A program made the position numbers and the translations under genes. Below are positions 9,246 to 16,447 of a stretch of 64,000 nucleotides of DNA, one piece after another. The stretch is from NCBI RefSeq assembly GCF_017741815.1, contig NZ_JAGHMF010000023.1, positions 1 to 64,000 of the forward strand, read 5' to 3'. The notes under the pieces were generated by a model. The model ran no database searches. It was given only the letters and a program-made list of their open reading frames with translations, and had not been told where the DNA came from. How positions within the stretch are numbered: the stretch's first letter is position 1; each line of letters begins with the position of its first letter. The DNA comes from Rhizobium sp. 16-488-2b. GTDB taxonomy: Bacteria; Pseudomonadota; Alphaproteobacteria; Rhizobiales; Rhizobiaceae.

Positions 9246-10769
9246 TCAGGCGGCCTTCTTCTTCAGGCCCGCCGCATAGCGCATGATCTCCTGCTCGGAA
9301 ATCTCGTCGCCCTCGAGCACGCCGACGATCCGCCCCTCGCGCATCACGGCCACCCGGGTGCAGAGCCCGATCACCTCGGGCATCTCCGAGGAGACGACGA
9401 TGATCGAGCGCCCGTCGCGCGCCAGTGCCGAGATGAAATGATAGATCTGCTGCTTGGTGCCGACATCGATGCCGCGCGTCGGCTCGTCGATGATGATGAT
9501 TTCCGGGGCCGTCTCCATGACCTTGGCGAGCAGCAGCTTCTGCTGATTACCACCCGACATGCGCCCGGCCACGATATTGGCGTCGCGCACGCGGATATCG
9601 AAGCGCCGCCGCGCTTTCGCCAGCGCTGCCGCCTCGCTGCTGGGGCTGAGATAGCCGTGCCGAGAATGCTGACCCAGCGACTGCAGCGTCAGGTTTGCCA
9701 GCATGTTGGAGCCGAGCAGCAGGCCCTTGTGCTTGCGATCCTTGGTCATGTAGGCGAGCCCGGCGCGATTGGCCGCGTGCACGTCGCCCGACTGAACACT
9801 CTCGCCACGGATGACAACCTCGCCGGCGGTACGGCCGCGCAGGCCAGCGATCGCCTCCATCAGTTCCGTGCGGCCGGAGCCGATCATGCCGGAAAAGCCG
9901 ATGATCTCGCCCTTGCGCACCTCGAAGCTCGCATCCTGCACATAGCCGGTCGAGATACCCTCGACCTTCAGCACGATCTCTTCGTCGACATCGGGCTCGT
10001 TCTTGGTCGGATAGAGGCTGGAAAGTTCGCGGCCGACCATCAGCTGGGCGATCGATTCACCATCGAGCATCGCCGTCGGCGCCGTCTTCACCCACTGCCC
10101 GTCGCGCAGCACCGTCACCCGGTCGGTCAGCTCCATGACCTCGTCGAGCTTGTGCGACACGAAGACGAAGCTCGTGCCCTTGTCGCGAAGCTTGCGCACC
10201 TGCTTGAACAGGAAATTGGTTTCCTCGCGCGACAGCACCGCCGTCGGCTCGTCCATGAACACCACGCGCGCATCGCGGCTGATCGCCTTGGCAATCTCCA
10301 CCATCTGCTTGTCGGCGATCGAAAGCGTGCTGATCAGCGCGTTCTCGTCGACATGCGAACCGAGCAGATCGAGCGCCTTGCGGGTCTCGGCCCGCATGAA
10401 CTTGCGATCGAGCACGCCGAAGCGCGTGACCTCGCGACCGAGAAACAGGCTTTCGGCGACGGTCAGGTGATCCGCGAGATTGAATTCCTGGTGGATGATG
10501 ACGATGCCAAGCGCCTCGGCGGCGCCATTCGGCGGCAGCACGACCGGCTGGCCGTCGAGGATGATCTCGCCCGAGGTCGGCTGTTCGAAGCCGGACATCA
10601 CCTTGACGAGGGTCGACTTTCCCGCACCGTTTTCGCCCATCAGCGCATGGATTTCACCGGCGCGAAGCTCGAAATTGACACTGAAGAGGACCTGCACCCC
10701 ATTGAAGGATTTGCATATGCGTCGGGCCGACAACACCACCGGCGCAGCCTCGACAGTCTCCAAACTCAT
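9246..10769 (-). CDS. Sugar ABC transporter ATP-binding protein (RbsA/MglA type)
   Basis: A 507-residue ATPase with two fused nucleotide-binding domains, the normal CUT2 arrangement. The first has Walker A GENGAGKST, signature LSIADKQ and VVFMDEPTAVLS. The second has the usual degenerate Walker A (GMIGSGRTE), signature MSGGNQQK and IIIDEPTRGIDVG. GGGAGG precedes the ATG. It is the first gene of the operon and lies divergent from the LacI regulator, with two operators in the spacer. Confidence 0.9.
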   Translation of the reverse strand: MSLETVEAAPVVLSARRICKSFNGVQVLFSVNFELRAGEIHALMGENGAGKSTLVKVMSGFEQPTSGEIILDGQPVVLPPNGAAEALGIVIIHQEFNLADHLTVAESLFLGREVTRFGVLDRKFMRAETRKALDLLGSHVDENALISTLSIADKQMVEIAKAISRDARVVFMDEPTAVLSREETNFLFKQVRKLRDKGTSFVFVSHKLDEVMELTDRVTVLRDGQWVKTAPTAMLDGESIAQLMVGRELSSLYPTKNEPDVDEEIVLKVEGISTGYVQDASFEVRKGEIIGFSGMIGSGRTELMEAIAGLRGRTAGEVVIRGESVQSGDVHAANRAGLAYMTKDRKHKGLLLGSNMLANLTLQSLGQHSRHGYLSPSSEAAALAKARRRFDIRVRDANIVAGRMSGGNQQKLLLAKVMETAPEIIIIDEPTRGIDVGTKQQIYHFISALARDGRSIIVVSSEMPEVIGLCTRVAVMREGRIVGVLEGDEISEQEIMRYAAGLKKKAA

Positions 10770-10808
10770 GATGTCCTCCCCTGCGGGCTCCCACCCGCTT
10801 GACCCTTG

Positions 10809-10822
10809 TGTAAACCTTTACA
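10809..10822. promoter_or_regulatory. LacI-type operator O1
   Basis: TGTAAACCTTTACA, arms TGTAAA/TTTACA. It is the exact reverse complement of the second site 21 bp away, about two helical turns, so both would face the same side of the DNA. Confidence 0.75.
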
Positions 10823-10829
10823 TGTGCGA

Positions 10830-10843
10830 TGTAAAGGTTTACA
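10830..10843. promoter_or_regulatory. LacI-type operator O2
   Basis: TGTAAAGGTTTACA. A minus-strand TATGAT (10851-10846) just before it is a plausible -10 of the transporter operon, which would put the transcription start inside this site, a classical repressor position. Confidence 0.75.
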
Positions 10844-10936
10844 TCATCATATCACGAAGTTCTCTTGGCTTCGCCCTTTGACGTATCCTTCAGTCTGTGT
10901 AGTGTCGCCGCGAATTGAGCCCCAAGGCAGAACGCA

Positions 10937-11968
10937 GTGTCGAATTCCACGCCAGCAACCATCGAGGATGTCGCCCGGATCGCCGAGGTTTCAATCGCGA
11001 CCGTGTCGCGGGCGATCCATACGCCGGAGAAGGTCGCCAACTCGACGCGGCTGAAGGTCAACCAGGCGATCGCGATCACGGGATACACGACGAACGCCAT
11101 GGCCCGCAGCCTGCGTCTCGGCCGTTCCAACATGATCCTGGTCGTGGCTCCCGACATCGGCGACCCCAACTTTTCCAACATTCTGATCGGCCTGGAGAAC
11201 GAGGCCCGCGCCCATGGCTACGGCATTCTCATCGGCCATACGCAGAACGACGCCCAGCGCGGCCTCGAATATCTCAAATTCCTGAATTCAAACCAAGCCG
11301 CCGGATTGATTCTCTTCACCGGCATCCTGCCCTTCGGCCACCAGACGATGACGGCAAGGCTCCCGCCCAGCGTCGGCGTCTTCGAGCCGGTCTTCAACGG
11401 CGGCATTCCCTATGTCGGCGTCGACGATATCGAGGGTGCGCGCAAGGCGGTCGACCTGTTGCTCGCCGAAGGTCATCGCAGAATAGCCTTCATCGGCGAC
11501 AGCAAGACGCGTCTTGCCTATTCCAGGCGCCGCCAGGGCTATGACGAGGGACTGGATGCAGCCGGCGTCGCGAAAGGCCAGCGCATCATCCTCGAAGGCG
11601 ACGGCACGCTCGAAAGCGGCCGCCACGCCGTGGAGCAGCTCTTCATGCGTGACACGCTGCCGACCGCCTGCATGTGCGTCAACGACCAGACGGCGATCGG
11701 CGTGATGATCGGCCTCAACGCCCGCGGCTACGACATCCCCCGCGACTTTTCCGTCACCGGCTTCGATGACGTCCCCCAGGCCGTCTTCATGTCGCCGCCA
11801 TTGACGACGGTGCGCCAGCCGCGCACCGCGATCGGCAAGCAGGCGATGGCGCTACTGCTGGAATTCCTGGGCGACGGCCAGCCCGCCGAGACCGAGATCC
11901 TGCTGCGGCCGGATCTCGTCGTCCGCAACTCGGTGTCGGTGCCGTCGAAACAGTGGTCAAAGCGCTAG
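10937..11968 (+). CDS. LacI family transcriptional regulator
   Basis: A 343-residue repressor with GTG start. The N-terminal helix-turn-helix reads TIEDVARIAEVSIATVSRAI, followed by the hinge (TTNAMARSLRLGRSN) and a periplasmic-binding-like sugar sensor domain ending VVRNSVSVP. It is divergent from the CUT2 transporter operon, with two operators in the 167-nt spacer, so it almost certainly controls that operon and itself. A related core upstream of the isomerase gene at 5035 suggests the regulon is wider. The inducer is presumably the transported sugar or its first metabolite. Confidence 0.9.
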   Translation: MSNSTPATIEDVARIAEVSIATVSRAIHTPEKVANSTRLKVNQAIAITGYTTNAMARSLRLGRSNMILVVAPDIGDPNFSNILIGLENEARAHGYGILIGHTQNDAQRGLEYLKFLNSNQAAGLILFTGILPFGHQTMTARLPPSVGVFEPVFNGGIPYVGVDDIEGARKAVDLLLAEGHRRIAFIGDSKTRLAYSRRRQGYDEGLDAAGVAKGQRIILEGDGTLESGRHAVEQLFMRDTLPTACMCVNDQTAIGVMIGLNARGYDIPRDFSVTGFDDVPQAVFMSPPLTTVRQPRTAIGKQAMALLLEFLGDGQPAETEILLRPDLVVRNSVSVPSKQWSKR

Positions 11969-11986
11969 CGCAAAACGCGATATCGG

Positions 11987-12484
11987 CTACGGTGCATAGC
12001 GCGTAAAGACATAGTCGTGACTGTTCACGCGCGCCTCGTGACAGGCAAAGCAGGTCTCATGCTGAGCCTGGTCGGCTGGAACGCCATTGATGAACCGGCC
12101 AAATCCCCAACCACCAGAGGCGGCGTATTTCGTCGCATCCTTGACCATGACCTGCACCGTCGTCGCCGCACCGGGGACGGACGCGGGCGCGAATTCGGCC
12201 GATGGCGTGCGTTTCCAGGCAAGCTTGACGAGCACGCTGCCATCAGGAAACGGAAGCGTGCCGTCGCGATAGGCCTTGACGGCGATATCGTTGCCGACGA
12301 CCACGCGCAGCTCGTTTAGCGGCGCATCCTCGAGCGCCGGCGCGATCAACTCCCACTGCCGGTAGCCGTCAGGAAGGGAGACGCCGTAGATCGGCGAGAC
12401 CGGCTTGGCGCTAGGCGTTTCGCCGGCGAGCGAGCCGATCGCAAAGACGCTGGCGCCGACAGCGGTGGCGGCTGAAAGCAGCAT
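11987..12484 (-). CDS. Cytochrome P460 family protein
   Basis: A predicted secreted protein of about 165 residues with a hydrophobic N-terminal segment and a single haem-attachment motif CFACH (residues 145-149) close to the C-terminus, as in P460-type cytochromes. Family members oxidise hydroxylamine or act as c'-beta-like haem proteins; which applies here is unknown. The ATG at 12484 is chosen because AGGGGA precedes it; starts at 12499 (ATG) or 12508 (GTG) would add 5 or 8 residues. The gene follows the Tat-exported hydrolase almost without gap, so the two are probably co-transcribed. Confidence 0.75.
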   Translation of the reverse strand: MLLSAATAVGASVFAIGSLAGETPSAKPVSPIYGVSLPDGYRQWELIAPALEDAPLNELRVVVGNDIAVKAYRDGTLPFPDGSVLVKLAWKRTPSAEFAPASVPGAATTVQVMVKDATKYAASGGWGFGRFINGVPADQAQHETCFACHEARVNSHDYVFTRYAP

Positions 12485-12508
12485 GATTTCCCCTGTCATG
12501 GCAGCCAC

Positions 12509-13558
12509 TCACGCAAGCCGGTCTGCATCGATGATCGCCTGGGCGAAGGCCGCCGGCGCCTCTTGCGGCAGATTGTGACCGATGCCGCCGGTGATCGTCC
12601 GATGCTCGTATTTGCCGGTGAACTTCGTGGTGTAGGAGGCCGGATCCGGGTGCGGCGCGCCGTTGGCATCGCCTTCCATGGTGATCGTCGGCACGCCGAT
12701 ATCGGGCAATTTCGCGAGCTTGCGCTCCAGCGCATCGTATTTCTTCTCGCCCTTGGCGAGATCGAGCCGCCAGCGATAATTATGGATGGTGATCGCGACA
12801 TGATCCGGATTTTCGAAGGCTTTGGCCGTGCGATCGTAGGTGGCGTCGTCGAAGTGCCATTGCGGCGAGGCGAGCGTCCAGATGAGCTTGGCGAAATCGT
12901 GCCTGTTGGCGTCATAGCCCGCACGCCCGCGTTCGGTGGCGAAATAGAACTGATACCACCAGGAGAGTTCGGCCTTCGGCGGCAGCGGCTTCTCGTTGAT
13001 CGCCTGGCTGCCGATCAGGTAGCCGCTGACTGAGACCATGGCCTTGCACCGCTCCGGCCAGAGCGCGGCCATGATATTCGCCGTCCGCCCGCCCCAATCA
13101 TAACCGCCGACAACCGCGCGCTCGATCTTCAGCGCGTTCATGAAGTCGATCATGTCGACGGCGATCGCCGCCTGCTGTCCATTGCGCGGTGTCTTCGAAG
13201 ACAGAAACCGCGTCGTCCCGTATCCCCGCAGATAGGGAATGAGCACGCGATAGCCGGCATCGGCAAGAACCGGCGCGACATCGACAAAGCTATAGATGTC
13301 GTAGGGCCAGCCATGCAGCAGCAACACGGCGGGTCCGGTCGCCGGACCAAGCTCCGCATAGCCGATATCGAGCACACCGGTCTTGACCTGCTTCAGCGCT
13401 GGAAAGGACGTATTCGTGCCCGGCTTGACCGAAGCAAGCGCGCCACTTCCCGCTCCCGTCGTCTGCGCACGCACAGTGCCGGCAATGCCGACAGCAGCGG
13501 CAGCGAAGGCCGCGGCGCCAAGGAAGCGGCGGCGTTGGTGATTGGTATCATCGGACAT
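12509..13558 (-). CDS. Tat-exported alpha/beta hydrolase (epoxide-hydrolase-like)
   Basis: A 349-residue hydrolase. The N-terminus holds a twin-arginine signal (RRRFLGAAAFAAAAVG), so it is probably folded in the cytoplasm and exported. The mature part has LLLHGWPYDIYSF, the nucleophile elbow VGGYDWGGRTA (aspartate, as in epoxide hydrolases and dehalogenases rather than serine) and a C-terminal histidine in TGGIGHNLPQEAP. It lies directly upstream of the P460 gene. The substrate is unknown. Confidence 0.82.
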   Translation of the reverse strand: MSDDTNHQRRRFLGAAAFAAAAVGIAGTVRAQTTGAGSGALASVKPGTNTSFPALKQVKTGVLDIGYAELGPATGPAVLLLHGWPYDIYSFVDVAPVLADAGYRVLIPYLRGYGTTRFLSSKTPRNGQQAAIAVDMIDFMNALKIERAVVGGYDWGGRTANIMAALWPERCKAMVSVSGYLIGSQAINEKPLPPKAELSWWYQFYFATERGRAGYDANRHDFAKLIWTLASPQWHFDDATYDRTAKAFENPDHVAITIHNYRWRLDLAKGEKKYDALERKLAKLPDIGVPTITMEGDANGAPHPDPASYTTKFTGKYEHRTITGGIGHNLPQEAPAAFAQAIIDADRLA

Positions 13559-13702
13559 GGGGGCCTCTCGATTGGCGGTTGCAAGGAGCGCGAGTGCTCA
13601 GCCTGAGAGCTAGCGCGAGCCCCAAGAGACCGACAGGCAACCGAGGTATGAAATGGCCTATATGTTGGTATAGAGCGCGGACGCGGCCGGTGCGATGATG
13701 GG

Positions 13703-13731
13703 TTGATATTTCGTAGTTTTAAAACTACAAT
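13703..13731 (+). promoter_or_regulatory. Toxin-antitoxin promoter with embedded operator
   Basis: A -35 like TTGATA (13703-13708), 17-nt spacer and -10 like TACAAT (13726-13731). The perfect 16-bp palindrome GTAGTTTTAAAACTAC (13713-13728) fills the spacer and overlaps the -10. The predicted start point falls at or next to the toxin ATG (13737), and no ribosome site is visible, so the mRNA may be leaderless. Confidence 0.65.
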
Positions 13732-13736
13732 TCCTT

Positions 13737-14042
13737 ATGCTCGAACTTAGGCAGTCCGAGACCTTTCGAAAATGGCGGGCGCGCTTGAAAGACGAGCGCG
13801 CTAGGGCGTTGATCGCTTCACGGCTGGATAGGCTGGCTTTTGGACATGCCGGCGATGCCGCTCCGGTCGGCGACGGGATCAGCGAACTGAGGATACATTA
13901 CGGACCAGGCTATCGCATCTACTTCAAGCAGGATGGCCAGACGCTGATCATCCTGCTTTGCGGTGGCGACAAAGGCAGTCAGAAGCGCGATATAGCCGAG
14001 GCGAAACGGCTGCTCAGCGAATGGAACGAGAACAATGGCTGA
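13737..14042 (+). CDS. Type II toxin, RelE/ParE (HigB-like) family
   Basis: A 101-residue protein of the addiction-module killer family (RelE/ParE fold, phage Gp49/HigB-like). Visible conserved parts are FRKWRARLKDERAR, the GDGISELRIHYGPGYRIYF core with its basic and aromatic residues, and the C-terminal CGGDKGSQKRDIAEAK. Related toxins cleave mRNA on the ribosome or act on gyrase; the type cannot be fixed here. The gene comes first, overlaps the antitoxin by 8 nt, and lies 5 nt after a strong candidate -10 box. No Shine-Dalgarno sequence is visible. Confidence 0.85.
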   Translation: MLELRQSETFRKWRARLKDERARALIASRLDRLAFGHAGDAAPVGDGISELRIHYGPGYRIYFKQDGQTLIILLCGGDKGSQKRDIAEAKRLLSEWNENNG

Positions 14043-14358
14043 GAAATTCACCCAATACGATCCGGCCGATGACCTGACATCGGACGAAGCAATTGCCGTC
14101 TTCATAGAAGAAGCCTTCGAGACAGAGGACGCCGCCTATATCGCCCATGCGCTGGGCGTCGTTGCGCGCGCTAAGGGCATGACCCAGATTGCCAGTGAGA
14201 CGGGGCTCTCCCGCGAACAGCTCTATCGCTCCTTCAGCGCCGAGGGCAACCCGACGCTGAAGACGACGCTATCCGTCATGAAGGCGCTCGGCATCGGCCT
14301 GACGGCAAAAGTGCCGGCGCACGCCGATCGAGAGGCAAAGGCGTCGGCTAAACCGTAA
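14035..14358 (+). CDS. Type II antitoxin (addiction module antidote, HigA-like)
   Basis: A 107-residue antidote. The C-terminal half is a Cro/C1-like helix-turn-helix (IASETGLSREQLYRSF then LKTTLSVMKALGIGLTAK), matching the family that pairs with the preceding toxin. The acidic N-terminal part (YDPADDLTSDEAIAVFIEEA) probably wraps the toxin. It should bind the palindrome at 13713-13728 to repress the pair. The last 11 nt overlap, tail to tail, the remnant gene at 14348-14598. Confidence 0.85.
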   Translation: MAEKFTQYDPADDLTSDEAIAVFIEEAFETEDAAYIAHALGVVARAKGMTQIASETGLSREQLYRSFSAEGNPTLKTTLSVMKALGIGLTAKVPAHADREAKASAKP

Positions 14359-14598
14359 ACGCCTCGAGGAACGCCACAAGCGCTGCCTCGGGGTCACCCG
14401 ACGCAAACGCCTCCATGCCGACAGGCACGGCATAGCCCATGGCCTTCAGCGCCCGGGCGCTACTGTCTCATCATGCTCCGGCCAGTTCCACAGCCCGACG
14501 CCGAAGCCCATCTCCTTCAGCCTGGAGGCGCGCCATTCGATCGCTCGGTCACGTCAGATCATCTCGGCTCAGTCGGCGAGCTAGAAAGGCAAGCTCAT
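14348..14598 (-). pseudogene. Decayed TIM-barrel sugar isomerase gene (both ends kept, middle lost)
   Basis: The minus strand keeps a GGGAGGATC ribosome site and ATG (14598), then MSLPF, a TAG stop, and in the same frame two further TGA stops before IEWRASRLKEMGFGVGLWNW, the usual start of hydroxypyruvate-isomerase-like TIM barrels. After PEHDE the frame breaks and continues directly as ALKAMGYAVPVGMEAF to AFLEAFTV and a stop (14350-14348), the usual end of that family. About 180-200 central codons are therefore missing from a normal gene of roughly 260 codons. The family name is inferred from the two fragments. Confidence 0.75.
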
Positions 14599-14696
14599 GT
14601 GATCCTCCCGATCATGCATGCTGATTTCTGTTCGCAATAGAGCCGAGATCGCGCCCGCCGCAATGCGACATCGCGTGCCATGCCGGCACACGGAAT

Positions 14697-14708
14697 TGAC
14701 AATTGTCA
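14697..14708. promoter_or_regulatory. Palindrome upstream of the phosphate transporter
   Basis: TGACAATTGTCA, a perfect 12-bp palindrome 59 nt before the pit start. It includes TTGTCAT, which resembles one half of a Pho box, but the second half is poor. Otherwise 14599-14766 holds nothing recognised. Confidence 0.4.
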
Positions 14709-14766
14709 TGAGAGGTTCACGCAGCAGGCATAACTCGAAGGGACGGCTTCTGAGAGAGGAACTGAG

Positions 14767-16368
14767 ATGGCTGACATCACCAACGAGACTATCCACCGGG
14801 ATCACGAGAACCACCCGCTGCACGGGTCGGCTTCGAAAAAGTGGTTCCTTCCAGCGATCATCCTGCTGCTTGTCGCCGGTCTCGGCTATGTCGGTTACGC
14901 GCTCGGGCGCGATCTCACCAGCGTTGCCGCCGTTCCCTGGATCATGCTCGGACTGGCATTGCTCATCGCGCTCGGCTTCGAATTCGTCAACGGTTTCCAC
15001 GACACCGCCAACGCCGTCGCCACCGTCATCTACACCCGCTCCATGCCGGCCGAACTCGCCGTCATCTGGTCTGGCTTTTTCAATTTCCTCGGCGTCATGA
15101 TGTCGAGCGGCGCGGTCGCCTTCGGCATCCTGGCGCTGCTTCCGGTCGAGCTCATCCTGCAGGTCGGCTCCGGTTCCGGCCTCGCCATGGTCTTCGCGCT
15201 CTTGATCGCCGCCATCCTCTGGAACCTCGGCACCTGGTATCTCGGCCTGCCGTCCTCGAGCTCGCACACGCTGGTCGGCTCGATCATCGGCGTCGGTCTC
15301 GCCAACCAGTTCCTGGCGCCTGTTGGTAGCGCCACCAGCGGTGTCGACTGGTCGCAGGCCACCAATATCGGCCTGTCGCTGCTGATCTCGCCCCTGATCG
15401 GCTTCGGCCTCTCCGCCGTCCTGCTTCTGGTCATGAAGGTGCTGGTGCGCAACAAGGCGCTCTATGAGGAGCCGAAGGGCAACAACCCGCCGCCGCTCTG
15501 GATCCGCGGTCTTTTGATCTTCACCTGCACCGGCGTCAGCTTCGCCCACGGATCGAACGACGGCCAGAAGGGCATGGGCCTGATCATGCTGATCCTGATC
15601 GGCCTCGTCCCCACCGCCTTCGCGCTGAACCGCACCCCTGACGTCAACTATCTCGAAGCCTACAAGAGCGCGTCGGCCCAGGTGGAAACCGCGCTCGGCA
15701 AATATGTGAAGCCGGGTGCTGCCGCCGGCGATTTCCGCGTCGAGGTCAGCAATGCCGTGAAGAACAAGGTCTGGACCGACGCCACGACGCCGGCGCTCCA
15801 GCAGTTCATCCACGCCACGAGCGCCGAAGTCGCCGCCTTCCCGACGCTGGAGGCTGTGCCCACGCATCTCGTCAGCAACGTCCGCAACGACATCTATCTG
15901 ATCGGCGAAGCCCTGAAGCTGATCGACAAGCAGAAGCTGCTCGCCATGGAGCCGGCCGATCTGCAGGCGGTGAGCGCCTATCACAAGGCGGTCGACAACG
16001 CGACCAAGTTCATCCCGCTCTGGGTCAAGATCGCCGTCGCCATCGCGCTCGGCCTCGGCACCATGGTGGGCTGGAAGCGCATCGTCATCACCGTCGGCGA
16101 AAAGATCGGCAAGACCCACCTGACCTATGGTCAGGGGGCCGCCGCCGAAGTCGTCGCCATGGTCACCATCGGCGCGGCCGACCATCTCGGCCTACCGGTT
16201 TCGACCACCCACGTGCTGTCGTCGGGCGTCGCCGGCACGATGGCGGCGAATGGCTCCGGCCTGCAATGGTCGACGGTGCGCAACATGCTGATGGCCTGGA
16301 TCCTGACGCTACCCGCCTCCATCGCCATCGCCTTCGTGCTCTTCATCATCCTGCGCCAAGTATTCTGA
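14767..16368 (+). CDS. pit: Low-affinity inorganic phosphate transporter, PiT family
   Basis: A 533-residue inner-membrane phosphate permease. The two duplicated PiT signatures are visible: GFEFVNGFHDTANAVATVIY in the first half and GLPVSTTHVLSSGVAGTMAA in the second, with a soluble loop at about residues 295-415 between the halves. A GAGAGGAACTGAG stretch precedes the ATG. Rhizobial pit genes are often preceded by a DUF47 gene; here only the decayed isomerase lies upstream. Uptake as metal-phosphate with protons is known for the family. Confidence 0.92.
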   Translation: MADITNETIHRDHENHPLHGSASKKWFLPAIILLLVAGLGYVGYALGRDLTSVAAVPWIMLGLALLIALGFEFVNGFHDTANAVATVIYTRSMPAELAVIWSGFFNFLGVMMSSGAVAFGILALLPVELILQVGSGSGLAMVFALLIAAILWNLGTWYLGLPSSSSHTLVGSIIGVGLANQFLAPVGSATSGVDWSQATNIGLSLLISPLIGFGLSAVLLLVMKVLVRNKALYEEPKGNNPPPLWIRGLLIFTCTGVSFAHGSNDGQKGMGLIMLILIGLVPTAFALNRTPDVNYLEAYKSASAQVETALGKYVKPGAAAGDFRVEVSNAVKNKVWTDATTPALQQFIHATSAEVAAFPTLEAVPTHLVSNVRNDIYLIGEALKLIDKQKLLAMEPADLQAVSAYHKAVDNATKFIPLWVKIAVAIALGLGTMVGWKRIVITVGEKIGKTHLTYGQGAAAEVVAMVTIGAADHLGLPVSTTHVLSSGVAGTMAANGSGLQWSTVRNMLMAWILTLPASIAIAFVLFIILRQVF

Positions 16369-16391
16369 GGCCTGAGCCGATAGCGCAATTG

Positions 16392-16426
16392 AAAAAGCCG
16401 GGAAGCGAATGCTCCCCGGCCTTTTT
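16392..16426. terminator. Bidirectional terminator between pit and xylA
   Basis: GCCGGG and CCCGGC arms with an inner AGC/GCT pair, an A-run on the left and TTTTT on the right, between convergent genes. Confidence 0.85.
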
Positions 16427-16447
16427 GTTTCAACAATCCGCCGACTA

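Noticed and set aside
9186-10802. 538-codon frame opposite the ABC ATPase
   Set aside because: The ATPase has both sets of Walker motifs; the opposite frame is compositional shadow.
14581-16185. 534-codon open frame antisense to pit
   Set aside because: It mirrors the pit gene, whose PiT signatures are unmistakable; the antisense product is rich in Asp, Glu, Arg and Gly without any family motif, as expected of a GC-rich shadow frame.
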